Shown piece by piece: positions 54,101 through 64,000 of a stretch of 64,000 nt of DNA. Origin of the DNA: Phoronis australis (Eukaryota > Phoronida > Phoronidae); contig NMRA01000945.1 of assembly GCA_002633005.1 (NCBI GenBank), positions 6,181 through 70,180 on the forward strand, in the 5' to 3' direction. Numbering within the stretch: the stretch's first letter is position 1; every line of letters begins with the position of its first letter. Under the pieces are notes generated by a model. The model saw only the letters and a program-made list of their open reading frames with translations, was not told the DNA's origin and searched no databases. Made by a program: the position numbers and the translations under genes.

Positions 54101-55900
54101 CAGCTGCTGAGACAGTGTGGTTCCGCCTACGTCCTAAATCGATACTGGGCGATCCCCGGGCCGGGTTTCAGTATGGCTATGTCATAGGCGGCACAAGTAT
54201 CCAACCCGTGTCGCCATGGTTAGTGGCCTTTGCCACTTTGTCTGTGGCTTTGCTTGGGGCCGGGCAGGTACTATGATTGACTCAGGACTTTCTCGTCGTG
54301 GCCAGACTGTTGAGTGTTCTCTGTAGCCTGCCACTCAATAACTATAAGCCACGTACGGGGTGCAAAACAACCAATCAAATTACTGTTTCCGGGGAAAGAT
54401 AGAAAAAACGTCACTCACCGTTCATTTGCATATTGGGAGGGGAGTTGATAAACACCATTCGGTTCGCTGTCTGAGAAGGTCCTAATTTTACGCGAGCTCT
54501 TCTTTGGAGAAGGACGAACAAGTTGAGTAACGTTCCACGCGGACGCCATCTCGTGTTGGCAACACCAATCACCTTGCACTGTTCACGCCGGGGCGCTGGA
54601 AGTCTTCGTCACGCTTCACGAGCGATCAATGGTTTCTGTAAAATTTCACAAAAACAAATTGTACGGGTGTCTGGCTATGCCGGGTTTTGTCAGACGCTCA
54701 GATTTACCTGCTTGAATGTTGAGTTAGGTCAGATTTGATTAGCTGTTGCTTTTTGGTTCATCGTTTCGGCGACCATCAAGCCGGCTGACTCGGGCTAAAT
54801 GAAAGCCGGACTATTCTATAGATGTTAAAAGTCAATAACTTTGGAAGGATTTGTTGGCTTCCAGTATTTAGGGAATATTGTATTTATGGTAAATTAAGTT
54901 ATGTCATTTTTTCTTTACGGTTTTTCACGGGTCTCAAAAGTAAGAGTTGATTTCCACCCTCGAAGTTTTTTGGTTCCGGCTCTCACTGATATCAGGATCA
55001 GGCAAAAGCGATTCTTGATGCCTTACTTACCGAAAGTTTATCAAATCCTAGCTCAAGAAACCAAATTTAAAGTCCAAATCACTAAAGCCTGAAATCGTTC
55101 TAAGTCAGGCCGCTGTCAAATGATCGAGTTGGTGACTCCTGGTAGTTTTGATGGTCCTAGGTGACTCGGAGATTTTGTTGTTTCATATCAACTTCAGTTG
55201 TCCGGTTTGTCTGACAAGCTAACTGAAGGTTTGTATATCGACGCTAATTCCCCTTATAGGCACTCCCTATATATGAGAGTCGAACGGAGGAATTTGTTTT
55301 CCTGTTTTCGTAAGAGTGTCCCGAGAACTAACTTTGCATGTCGTGCTTAGCTGGCCATGAAAAAGGGAGCGAATAATCGACTGAAGCCAGCCTTAACCAT
55401 CTCCGAGCATAAAACCTTTGTCTTATTATTCCTTTCCGTGATAGGATTCTATTTCCGTGCAAACTCCAGTCACAGAAACGCGCTCATCACTTCGTAAAAT
55501 GCGACAGGCTTGTCCCGGCAACGTTCGTGTCGCGTTACTACGGCTTATAGCTATGAACCTCCGAAATCAGTACACCGGGAAGGAAATCGATCTCGATGCT
55601 GTTGGAGACAGCAATAAACCCGCAAATTTTGAAAACGAGTTAGAAACAGTTGTAGACTACTTTACAAAAACTATAGTGTTACAGTGATCAACCAAGCTGC
55701 AGAGAATGACCATGACGATAAACACACCGAACTGTACGCTAGCAGTGGAAGAATGCAGTAAACTCGGCAACTTATTAAAACTTACTCCCGTTTAGTCCGT
55801 ATTCCAGACGACACCGGCGGTTTTCAGAGGCCTAATGTCAATCTTTCTTTTGTTAATCGCCAGGCTCGTTCTTTTGTCTGATGTTACGAGGTAAACGTCA
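54100..55900. other. CpG-dense block; possible promoter region and decayed coding frame
   Basis: CpG is clearly commoner here than in the AT-rich flanks. On the plus strand one frame running from 54004 to about 55490 carries only about eleven stops by hand count, and two further open stretches follow in other frames (55457-55687 and about 55760-55878). I recognise none of the translations. This could be a decayed gene or mobile-element relic, or simply the effect of higher GC. The block also contains the candidate first exon listed next. Confidence 0.35.
54419..54549 (-). CDS. candidate first coding exon (minus strand), gene unknown, perhaps BAIAP3
   Basis: An ATG in good context (CACGAGATGGC) opens 43 codons: MASAWNVTQLVRPSPKKSSR, KIRTFSDSEPNGVYQLPSQY, then ANE. 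A strong donor, ACGGTGAGTGA, follows. An in-frame TGA lies 51 bases upstream, so this is the first Met of the frame. Position (13 kb upstream on the BAIAP3 strand) and CpG density fit a first exon. However, it ends two bases into a codon while the first confirmed BAIAP3 exon starts in phase 0, so at least one more exon would be needed, and I could not find it. Confidence 0.35.
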
Positions 55901-55904
55901 ATTA

Positions 55905-57590
55905 TCTACGACGCTGAATGAATGCAATAATAGGCTATAAACACGCATCGACTCAAAACTATTGTCAAAAAATAAAAACCCTGGGCGGTGAGGGCTCGGC
56001 TTTTAGTTAGTAGAAAATACCATTAGTCAAAGAGGATCTCATAGTAGAGATGAAATGGTAGAAAAAGATAACATCTGTCAGTAAGGAAAGATACATAGGC
56101 AAAAGATTCTGGGGGACTGTTTCGTGAAACCAGGCACTGATCTCTGTGCGAATGCGAGGTTTGTATGAGTCGCCAATGGTATTTTTCCTATCTTTGTTGG
56201 GGTACAATCATAACTGCGTGATACCACAATAGTGTTATTTCTTTAGTGTAATGTGGATTATGGTTATACTCTAATAAACATTAAATACGTAAAAAATCAC
56301 GAAGAATTCAATTTCAGAAGCCAAATACGTTAAATAATTACCGGTTTATGTTCTTGACATTTCAATTATTTATTTAAGCCAGTGTGTTATTTGCCCTGAA
56401 TACAGTGCTAATTCGATAATAGCTCTGTACCAAAGAAACTGTATACCAACTTGGGTAACTATAATATCTTTGTCCGTACCACACAATAAGAGCTTAGTCC
56501 ATTGAACTTGTAAGATATCAAGGGCGGTCGGCGACACCAGATGATTTATAGAAGCATTGTCCAATTACAGCAACTACTGAATGGCATGGTTTCCGAATGC
56601 ACTCGGTCAAAATAATCAGCTTAGATTTGGTTCAACAGAAGTGCTTTCTAAAATAAATGACGCATCAAAGTCAACTTGTAAAGCCAAAATATTTTTCAGT
56701 GGATTATACAACACTCGCCTTCACGTGACGAAAGTGAAAATTTTACAAGACAAACAGTAACATCTACACAGGAGAAATGTGGCCTGTTTTTTTAAAAACT
56801 GTTTAATTTTTAGTTGAGTGTACGTTCGATGTTACATGAGCAAAATCTTATTTTTTAAGTGAACCCTAATGTATTTTGAGAAATAGGTTTACATTAAAAC
56901 AAACAATTGTTCGAAATTGTTCTGTGTTACGTAACATTTGAAGAAGTATGTTGAGTCAATTTATCGAACTTTTCATAATTGTGTGGTCATAATAATATTG
57001 AAGTAAAGAAAACTGATAACAAGGAACAATTTACGGGACAAAAATGGAGGATTTGCGATCGTCAATTTGTTGTTCCAAATATGTATGTTAAACAACCTGC
57101 ACGGACAAACAGTGAAACATTTTACACAGTAGGCAGGGATATCGCGGTAGATTTAGGCAACTGGTGCTTCCAGGCCAAGATGGGATATTAATATTTAATC
57201 AATAAATGTTGCCATGACAACTATATTAAATTTATAAAGGCAAAACGTTAATTATGGCACTTCGGTTTCAATTGTTGTGCAGTGGTTGATGGTTTGCAGA
57301 CTAACTTGGTAATATTTCGATATCAGAATTGGTGAAAGGTCATCAATCCGCGACATAATGTGCACCGTGGGAGAAATCCCATGACATGCCTGTAATTGAC
57401 GTTTTACAAAATGTTTTAACACGAGGGTGAATTGTAGAAAGGATACACAGTAATTGATAGTGTGAGCAGTAAATATTTGTTCAGCAACAAAGGAACAAGT
57501 TGCAATATAATTGAAGTTTAACAATTGTTTGACGTAAAGAGAACGAGGGTGTAGGAAAATTTGATATAAAGAGAACGGCGGTACCATTCA
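55905..57590. other. no feature seen
   Basis: AT-rich sequence right of the CpG-dense block. Nothing is recognisable. Confidence 0.45.
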
Positions 57591-57599
57591 CGGCATTTA

Positions 57600-58075
57600 A
57601 TCATCAGTGGGCTCTGGCCCTGCTCTACTGGTAATTGTCCAAACGGAGCAGTATAAGGACAACCGAATTCTAGTGACAAGCATGTACCAGGAGCACCAAG
57701 GGTTCTGGCCCTGCTCTACTGGCAACTGTCCCGACGGGGCAGTAAAAGACAATCAAGGACTAGCATGACTGCTGTGGCCATTAAGCCGGCTTCATGCGAG
57801 TCAAACTGTCCCGTCGGGGCAGTCACTAAAGACAACCTTGAACAACATGAAAGCTGTTGCCATTAAGCCAGCTTCATACCCAAGAAGTCAGTGGCGCTGT
57901 TGCCATCCAGCCAGCGTCTCATCTCCACCAGAAGAAGAACATCAGCGCCTTAATTCCAAACAGGTCCAACCGCTCGATCCACGTCCACACCAAGTACAGC
58001 AAGGACAGAAGGCGAGATCGCCCGATCTTGCGAAGCTGTCCAAGGGCTTCGCCCTCATCTACTCTACTACAACGT
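57600..58075 (+). repeat. GC-rich dispersed repeat, copy 1, with internal ~95-bp duplication
   Basis: CTCTGGCCCTGCTCTACTGG occurs twice, about 95 bp apart. The palindrome-like CTGTCCCGACGGGGCAG or variant occurs three times (57643, 57727, 57808). The stretch 57671-58070 is a direct match to 62132-62425 (ATGTACCAGGAGCACCAAGG, GCCATTAAGCCAGCTTCA, GACAGAAGGCGAGATC). Confidence 0.82.
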
Positions 58076-58299
58076 TGCAGAAATCACGAAGCCCACACCA
58101 TTTCTCGCCATCCCGGCTCTAGACGCCTAAGCTATGCGCGTATGACCGGTTTGTCCACAGCTTTATACCAAAGAACGTTCAGCCCAGTAAAGAGTCAGTT
58201 ATTCGCGTGCAGTACCCGGACTTTGTACCAGCTTAATTTGCCCAGTTTCACGCTACTTATGTCCCCGATTCTCTCTTCCCAGTGAGCGACTGGTCTCAG

Positions 58300-59190
58300 T
58301 CGCCGAGAAAAATATAAAATCACAAGCTACAGAAGTTTAAAGTATATGCATACTCCTATAATGGACATTGATTGCGTGTATTTGTCTCTAATATATATTT
58401 TGCTTAACAAACGTAGTTGCAAATAGCCCGTAGTTTTCACTACTCATCCGCGTCCATATCAGGTTTGAAAGGCTGGGGGTCTTAGTCAGTACCGACTCCG
58501 TCAGTTAATACAGACGAAGGTTTTGGGATGGTGCCCCCTTCATTTGCGGTGATAGGCTAAAATCAAACAACTGTAAGATCGTTGCGTTAATGACCAACAG
58601 AGACGTACTGAATTGTATGGTGGCAGCTTTAATTACAGCCACCGTCAGAGGGACTTAGTTGGCGGCGGGCTGCGCGCTGAGCCTGCCAGCCTCAAGTGAA
58701 CGACAGTTGGGCTGACAACTCACGTCAAAGCGATCAGGCCTTGAGCTGTGAGCTTAATTATCTCTAACTTGAGGCTGACAGCTCGGCTCGCCGGTAGCTC
58801 CACAAGATCGCATCGATTTTTAGAACTATTGAACCCAAATTGCTTGTGATATCTGCAATGGTGACTTTGCCTAGCTGGCTACAGTGAAAACAGACAATGT
58901 TGTTTTTTGTAGTGGAATAACTAATAATCTGTACAAAAGAGTAGTTTACATTGGTGGATCTAGGATATCACAAGGGGGGCAACATTTTGTCAGGCTGTAA
59001 GCGTTTGCGCAAACTGAACCACGATTGTAGATGCGCATAGCACCGAATGGGGGGAGGTCGGGAGGGGGGGTTTGCCCCGCCCAGGAAATTTTTATGTTTT
59101 TACCTCTAAAAATCAAGCATTGTCCTTGATTCCTGAAGTATTATCCAAGAAAAAAAGGCAAAAAAAAAACACGGAGAACGTGTCAAACAG
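58300..59190. other. intergenic; one short foldback, no gene seen
   Basis: CAGCCTCAAGT (58689) and ACTTGAGGCTG (58767) form an inverted pair in a GC-rich stretch. A G-rich run (GGTCGGGAGGGGGGG) lies near 59055. Confidence 0.45.
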
Positions 59191-59197
59191 GAAAAAA

Positions 59198-59270
59198 TGC
59201 AAGTACCAAAGACTCGAACTCGCGACCTAGCGGATAGAAGGCGCGTGCATTTCCTCTACACCATCACGAC
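59198..59270 (-). tRNA. tRNA-like sequence (degenerate; possible tRNA pseudogene or SINE head)
   Basis: On the minus strand an A-box-like TGGTGTAGAGG and a B-box-like GAGTTCGAGTC lie about the right distance apart. The loop between reads CTTCTAT (anticodon TCT, Arg, if real). The T and acceptor stems pair poorly, so a functional tRNA is unlikely. Confidence 0.35.
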
Positions 59271-59274
59271 TTGA

Positions 59275-62125
59275 CTACTATTCTTGTAATAAGAGACCTA
59301 CTTGTTTATGGTCCACAGCGTTTGCGAGCGAAACCTACTTCTTTTTGTAATGCTTATTACGCGTTTTATATTTTGTGCCATCAATTAATTCTGAACAAAT
59401 TTGTCGTATTTAAAATAGTCTTCAAATGCCCAAAAGACCAAATCCGTTTTTCGTGTTGGCAATAATGACGGGATTGCTTTGGGAGTCTTAAGATAAGGTT
59501 TGACAAAGAGAGTATTGCGAGTTTCTGAGTGATTCACTAAGGCTTCGATTAAAATTCACATCTTACCAGCAGCTTCTGTTTTTTATCGTCACTCAGGTTC
59601 CATTTTCTTTAAAAAATGAAGTAAATTTTCTTCATTGCACAGTGAAGCAGACGACGGAAACGGAGTCATAGTGCGCAGCGCCACTGCCGGACGCCTGGGA
59701 TATCGCGGGAAAGCCTATACTTGGCCAACACTAAAATTGCACACATTTTTAATTACCGGGGCTAATTAATAAACTCAACATTTCCCTACGCTCTTACTGT
59801 TTTATTCACGTGTGTGCGCGTGTATGTGCGTGTGTATTTGACTCGTGTGGAGTTTTGGAATGCGGGGACATGAAATTTGTACCGCGGGCTGCCCGGGGTT
59901 TGGTGTGTGGTATAAGGGATGATGGAACTTGACACAGAGGCTCGGCAATAGAGTTTTGTCCGACCCCTACCTCCTATAGTGAGAGTATTTCGTGAGTGGG
60001 TTTTAAATAGCTTTTCTTGTGTTCATTCATTACAACACGGCTAAAGGGCTTTTAATTTCACCCCATGTCTCCTCAGTTTAATTCAAGTTGTATGGTGCTC
60101 CAGGGCTTTTGTGAACCCCGGTAACATTTACGACGGTAACAATGTTTCACTGTTACCAGTACACGCTCGCAGTCTCTATTCCATTAGTCCTCGTATGCCA
60201 CGGCGAAGTTGCGCGCTCATATCATGTCCATACAATGTCGAACGGCTGTGGTTGGAACGGACTAACAAAACTAGGTTTCAGTCACAACATACTCACTGCA
60301 TGATACGAGCTATCTTATTGATTACTGCTGATAACCTCCAAAATGACCCATTTCAAGCACGTAAACGCACAGTTATGGAAAACAACAATGTTTTTTAATG
60401 TATTACAGTCCGCGATGAGACGTTGTAAAAATCTGTCGGTGACACAGCTCAACAGGACAGCAGTAGCCACCCACAACATATGGGGAGAGTGGGAGAAAGC
60501 GACTCAGCAATAGACGTTGATGCAAACGTACTCCAATCTCGAGTCGTCAAATCCGGCAATGGCTCGATCGAGAACCAGATATTCACAATATAGACTGCTG
60601 GTGATATCCATGAAAGGCCTACAAGCATAGAAAATGGTGTCTTGGTCTACCTTTACGAAACTCACCTCTACAGTTCTGTTTCTGCACCGTGACGACCCTA
60701 TTATTTTTGTGTCTGACACACAATAGTACACACTGTGCATAAACTGAGCTGTCGACTGCTGTAATTTAGCGGCTTTCATATGCGTGTGATCCACAAGTGA
60801 CGCTTAAAATCAATACTGTGGAGAATTATATTTACTCACTATAGATAGGAATGAAATCAAGGCATCGTCTATTCATCCAGGAGAATGCGTGAAACTGCTC
60901 GACTGGTGTCTGTCGTGCAGGAGGCGCCAGAGCAGCATATCGAATTAGTAGTACCGGCCGGTAGCAATGTACAGGGCTGAGCGAAAACTTGGGGGTAGGC
61001 GTGGTGTGTAGGCTGAGATTGGAACAATGCATATAGTCGGGTGGTGACTTGGCCCGAAGGCCTGGTGGCTGTCGGCTGAGAGTGACGCAATGCATATAGA
61101 TCTGTGTGTGATTTTTTGGGGGGAGGGGGGATTGATGGTTGAGAGTGGAGAGCCGCGGTAATACGGTTATAATGAGACCAAAATCTCCCTCAGCTCCGAA
61201 AAAATCGGAAAATTTGGCTGACTTGAGTGGGCTGAAAAGTCACTTTCCAGAGGGCTTCTAAATGCATTCTTTTGACAATTGTGTACGCCTATTACACCTA
61301 GTAAATCAACCGTCTATCTTATTTATTTGTTTGTGTATTCGTTTGTTTACCTTGTACTGGTCAACTAATCATATTAGGTAGTAAACGTACTGTTTATAAG
61401 ACGGCCCTCCATACCTCATTGTCCCCTTATAGCTTTTATTAATTTATTTTACTAAGTGTTTGTCATCCTCACTTTAGTTTGTACACCTGCCTGTCTCCAT
61501 TATTGTTTGACAATGTTTCGCATTGTCGGATATCGAATTATTATTGAGGCTGGAGCAATCCTATAATCCGCGATTTTAATTGACACCTAGTTTCAGAAAA
61601 CCCATTTTTGGTGGCTTGGCAGTAACTTCAGATAGTTTAAAGTGAAGACGCAACCTCAACGACACAAGCGGATTCAGTACGTAATTGCGTTAAGCATGGA
61701 GTAAACGACGATGGTTTGAATTTATCGGCTGGCTTATACTTTTCTGTTCTTATTGCCTAACCTCAACGAAATTTTGTTATTTTAGATGCATTGGGCTAAC
61801 CACATAATCGACCCTAGCAAAGCCTTAGTAAAAAAAGAAAACGCGAGTTCAGTCATACAAATGTAAGCCCGTCAAATGATACACTGGTGAAGCTGCATTT
61901 TCGTGCCGTGTTGCGTCACCGCGAGATCCCAACACAAACAACAAAAGGCCGATAACAGTTGTATTGAATAGGGGTCTGAATAGAACGGCCATTGCGTGCG
62001 GGTGTTATCCGCAACTGGTTGAATTAAAAGGCGATTCTCGCGGTGACGTAGACATAACAAAATGGTTAGACTCCTGTCATCTTTCTTCAGATGAGAGACA
62101 GATGCATCTCGGTCAGACAAGGATG
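59275..62125. other. intergenic; no gene seen
   Basis: Mixed AT- and GC-rich sequence. A short GT/GC alternating run (GTGTGTGCGCGTGTATGTGC) starts near 59812 and a G-rich run near 61117. Open frames up to about 95 codons on either strand show no recognisable protein. Confidence 0.4.
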
Positions 62126-62131
62126 AATCCG

Positions 62132-62430
62132 GTTCGTGACAACCATGTACCGGAGCACCAAGGGTTCCGGCGGGCCTTGCGCTACTGGTAACTCTAAGCT
62201 GTTGCCATTAAGCCAGTTTCACACCTAAGATGTCAATAACGCTGTTGCCATCCAGCCAACGTTTCGTCTCCACAAGAAGAACACCACCACCACCACCAGC
62301 CTACCAGGTCCTGCCGCTCGATCCACGTCCACACCAATTACCACAGCAAGGACAGAAGGCGAGATCCACCGATCTTGCGAAGCTGTACGTCCGAGGGCTT
62401 TGCCCTCATCTACTCTACTGTCTTTCGACG
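62132..62430 (+). repeat. GC-rich dispersed repeat, copy 2, with (CAC) expansion
   Basis: Direct copy of 57671-58070, lacking the tandem duplication and hairpin motifs. It has a run of ACC/CAC triplets (62281-62300) where copy 1 has none. Confidence 0.82.
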
Positions 62431-62640
62431 TAGACAAAAGCAAGCCACTACGCCTAACAGTTCGTTACGTTTGACATTTTATGTCACTACTTAGCTCGGA
62501 GCGATACTGTAGGAAACAAATTTACTGGTGTTACCGTTGAAGATAAGCTTTAAAAACAAATGTGACGTCAACATCTGGATGACAAAAAGGTAATTTTAAA
62601 ATAAGTTGAAATCGTGTTATAAAAGCTGCCGTTAATGTGG

Positions 62641-62727
62641 AGAATTATTATAATAATGTTAATTAATACGGCTTTAGTTGGTGAATTATTATAATGATAT
62701 TAATTAATACGACTTTAGTTGGTGCGT
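62641..62727. repeat. 43-bp tandem duplication
   Basis: GAATTATTATAATAATGTTA plus ATTAATACGGCTTTAGTTGGT occurs twice with three differences. Confidence 0.9.
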
Positions 62728-62739
62728 AGCCAACTTGCC

Positions 62740-64000
62740 GAACAAGGTCTCGAGCTGCCAATTCTTTCTAAGCTCAGAAAACACTTCCGGTTTGAGGGAC
62801 AATTTCAATAAGGGTTAAGAGGCTTTAAATAAAAGCAAATTTTTAACGGAATCCAGGTTTATAGTAGTAACAGATAAAATTATCGCTTTTTGGCGCACGG
62901 CTTCGAAAGGAGAGAGTTGGAGCAGAGTAGTCCTAACTCATGGCTATGATTGGCCTTGCACATGTGGAGAATTTCACGCTTACACTGTCACCGCTCAGAT
63001 TCCCTTAGCCCCAGACAACTTTTACGATGCCTATTCAGCACGCCCTTTGTCTTGATGTAGATCTGAGCTAATCTAATCAAGTGGAAAGATAATAGCTAGC
63101 ATTACTGTCTCAACATTGGTTGTTGTTAGTACCCCCAGTTTGGTTTTCTCTGACATTTTCAGAGTTACAACCTGCAACACTGGAAAGTAGTTTTAACTCG
63201 GTACATTATAAATATTACAAAATGACTAAAAAGGTTAACTTGTGTTTATCTTCACAAAGGGCCACTTCCCAAAGGAACGATATGTTTCATATTGGTTTTC
63301 TTTATTTAATTTTTAATGCTTCTGCCCACTTGTTTTTTTTTTTTCTTACCGGTTACGGGTTGATAACTTTTTATATAAGTTTTAAACTTGAAATACCAAA
63401 ACAGTGGTAGATTTTGATCGCCTGCGAAACTTAATTAGTTAAGTTCATTGTGAGCCCATCCCTAAACTTCCCACATTACAGGTGCACTAAACATTTCACG
63501 TGTCATTAAAGTTTAATCTTTAATAGAACTCAAATCATAAAATACATACAAAAGTGCAAAGATGGTGATAACTAACCTGAAGATTTGGAATCTCTGGACA
63601 ATTTCGGTGGCACTGACTCTATAACTATTGTAGCTCTTTGTCAGTAATAAAAAATAAAAAGTGGGCACAAGTTAAGTACAGCTGTTTCCTGGTAAAAAAT
63701 CTGGTTAAACGAGATTGAAAGAACATTAAAAATGAATCCATGTGACATTGATCAGCGTTTGTATATCCACCGAGTATATCAATACGCGCTGTAGTTTGTC
63801 TTCAATCGTACACGATGGTTGTAGTTTTTAGATTATTAGGCTACTTCATCGATTTTCAAAAATCGAAAACCGTACTTGGATGTTTTTTTCCAGATGAATA
63901 CCGCCGTGGTGTTCGTTTTTAACGAAAATTAGTGGTTAATGCATTTTGAAAATTTGCCATTATGTACTGTCAGAGATGTTTAATACAGATTATGGTCGCC
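62740..64000. other. no feature seen
   Basis: AT-rich right edge of the window. The pair CGATTTTCAAAAATCG at 63849 is a short palindrome. No gene found. Confidence 0.45.

Noticed and set aside
55000-55100. Strong minus-strand donor CGGTAAGTAAGG with acceptor-like ATTTCAG upstream
   Set aside because: All three frames between them have stops, so it could only be a non-coding exon. No further support.
57838-58285. Two overlapping frames of 94 and 142 codons
   Set aside because: They lie in a repeat with a second genomic copy (62132-62425) that does not preserve the longer frame. No homology recognised.
60504-61095. Minus-strand frames of 73-96 codons near 60.5-61.1 kb
   Set aside because: No splice context, no recognisable domain, and overlapping frames of similar length. 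Treated as chance.

Overview
This is a eukaryotic (metazoan) genomic window, about 60% AT, from a shotgun assembly (one 498-base N gap and single ambiguous bases at 29125 and 46057). The main gene is read on the minus strand. Twenty short exons with consensus GT-AG junctions are spread over 41 kb and join in a phase-consistent way into 773 codons without a stop. The product is a BAIAP3-type member of the BAIAP3/Munc13-4 (UNC13D) family: an N-terminal stretch, a C2 domain with its calcium-binding aspartates, and the first part of the MUN/MHD region. The 3' part (rest of MUN, MHD2, second C2) lies beyond position 1 and the first exon(s) lie upstream of 41540. The single BAIAP3-like gene, the minisatellite-rich introns and the repeat families fit a marine invertebrate, perhaps a deuterostome such as a lancelet or acorn worm. 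The sequence does not settle the species.

Layout. 1-16 kb: C-terminal-side exons 10-20, whose introns hold at least eight unrelated minisatellites with 30-47 bp units, one of them spanning the N gap. 16-21.7 kb: a large intron ending in repeat array 1. 21.7-41.5 kb: exons 1-9 with array 2 (23.9-25.4 kb), further decayed copies of the same family, small minisatellites and a small inverted-repeat family at 32.8 and 40.7 kb. 41.5-53 kb: no confident exon. It holds a CAT-rich simple repeat, a TTAA-flanked foldback DNA transposon with a THAP-like N-terminal fragment (44292-45219), a duplicated 300-bp block (45.4 and 48.6 kb), and two small inverted-repeat elements at 51.9 and 52.4 kb. 53.6-55.9 kb: a foldback arm pair, then a CpG-dense block holding a candidate minus-strand first coding exon and an unrecognised plus-strand reading frame broken by stops. 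57.6-62.4 kb: two direct copies of a 300-400 bp GC-richer repeat and one tRNA-like sequence. The rest shows nothing I can identify.

The most striking structure is the pair of intronic arrays at 20.0-21.3 and 23.9-25.4 kb. Each is bounded by a short inverted terminal sequence around ATGCGCCCACA and is built of ~145-bp segments. Each segment carries a CCACTAGGTGGCGC-like core, always in the same orientation. Six cores match the CTCF consensus CCASYAGRKGGCRS exactly and others differ by one or two bases. This looks like a transposable element family that carries phased CTCF-like sites into the introns of a vesicle-fusion gene.
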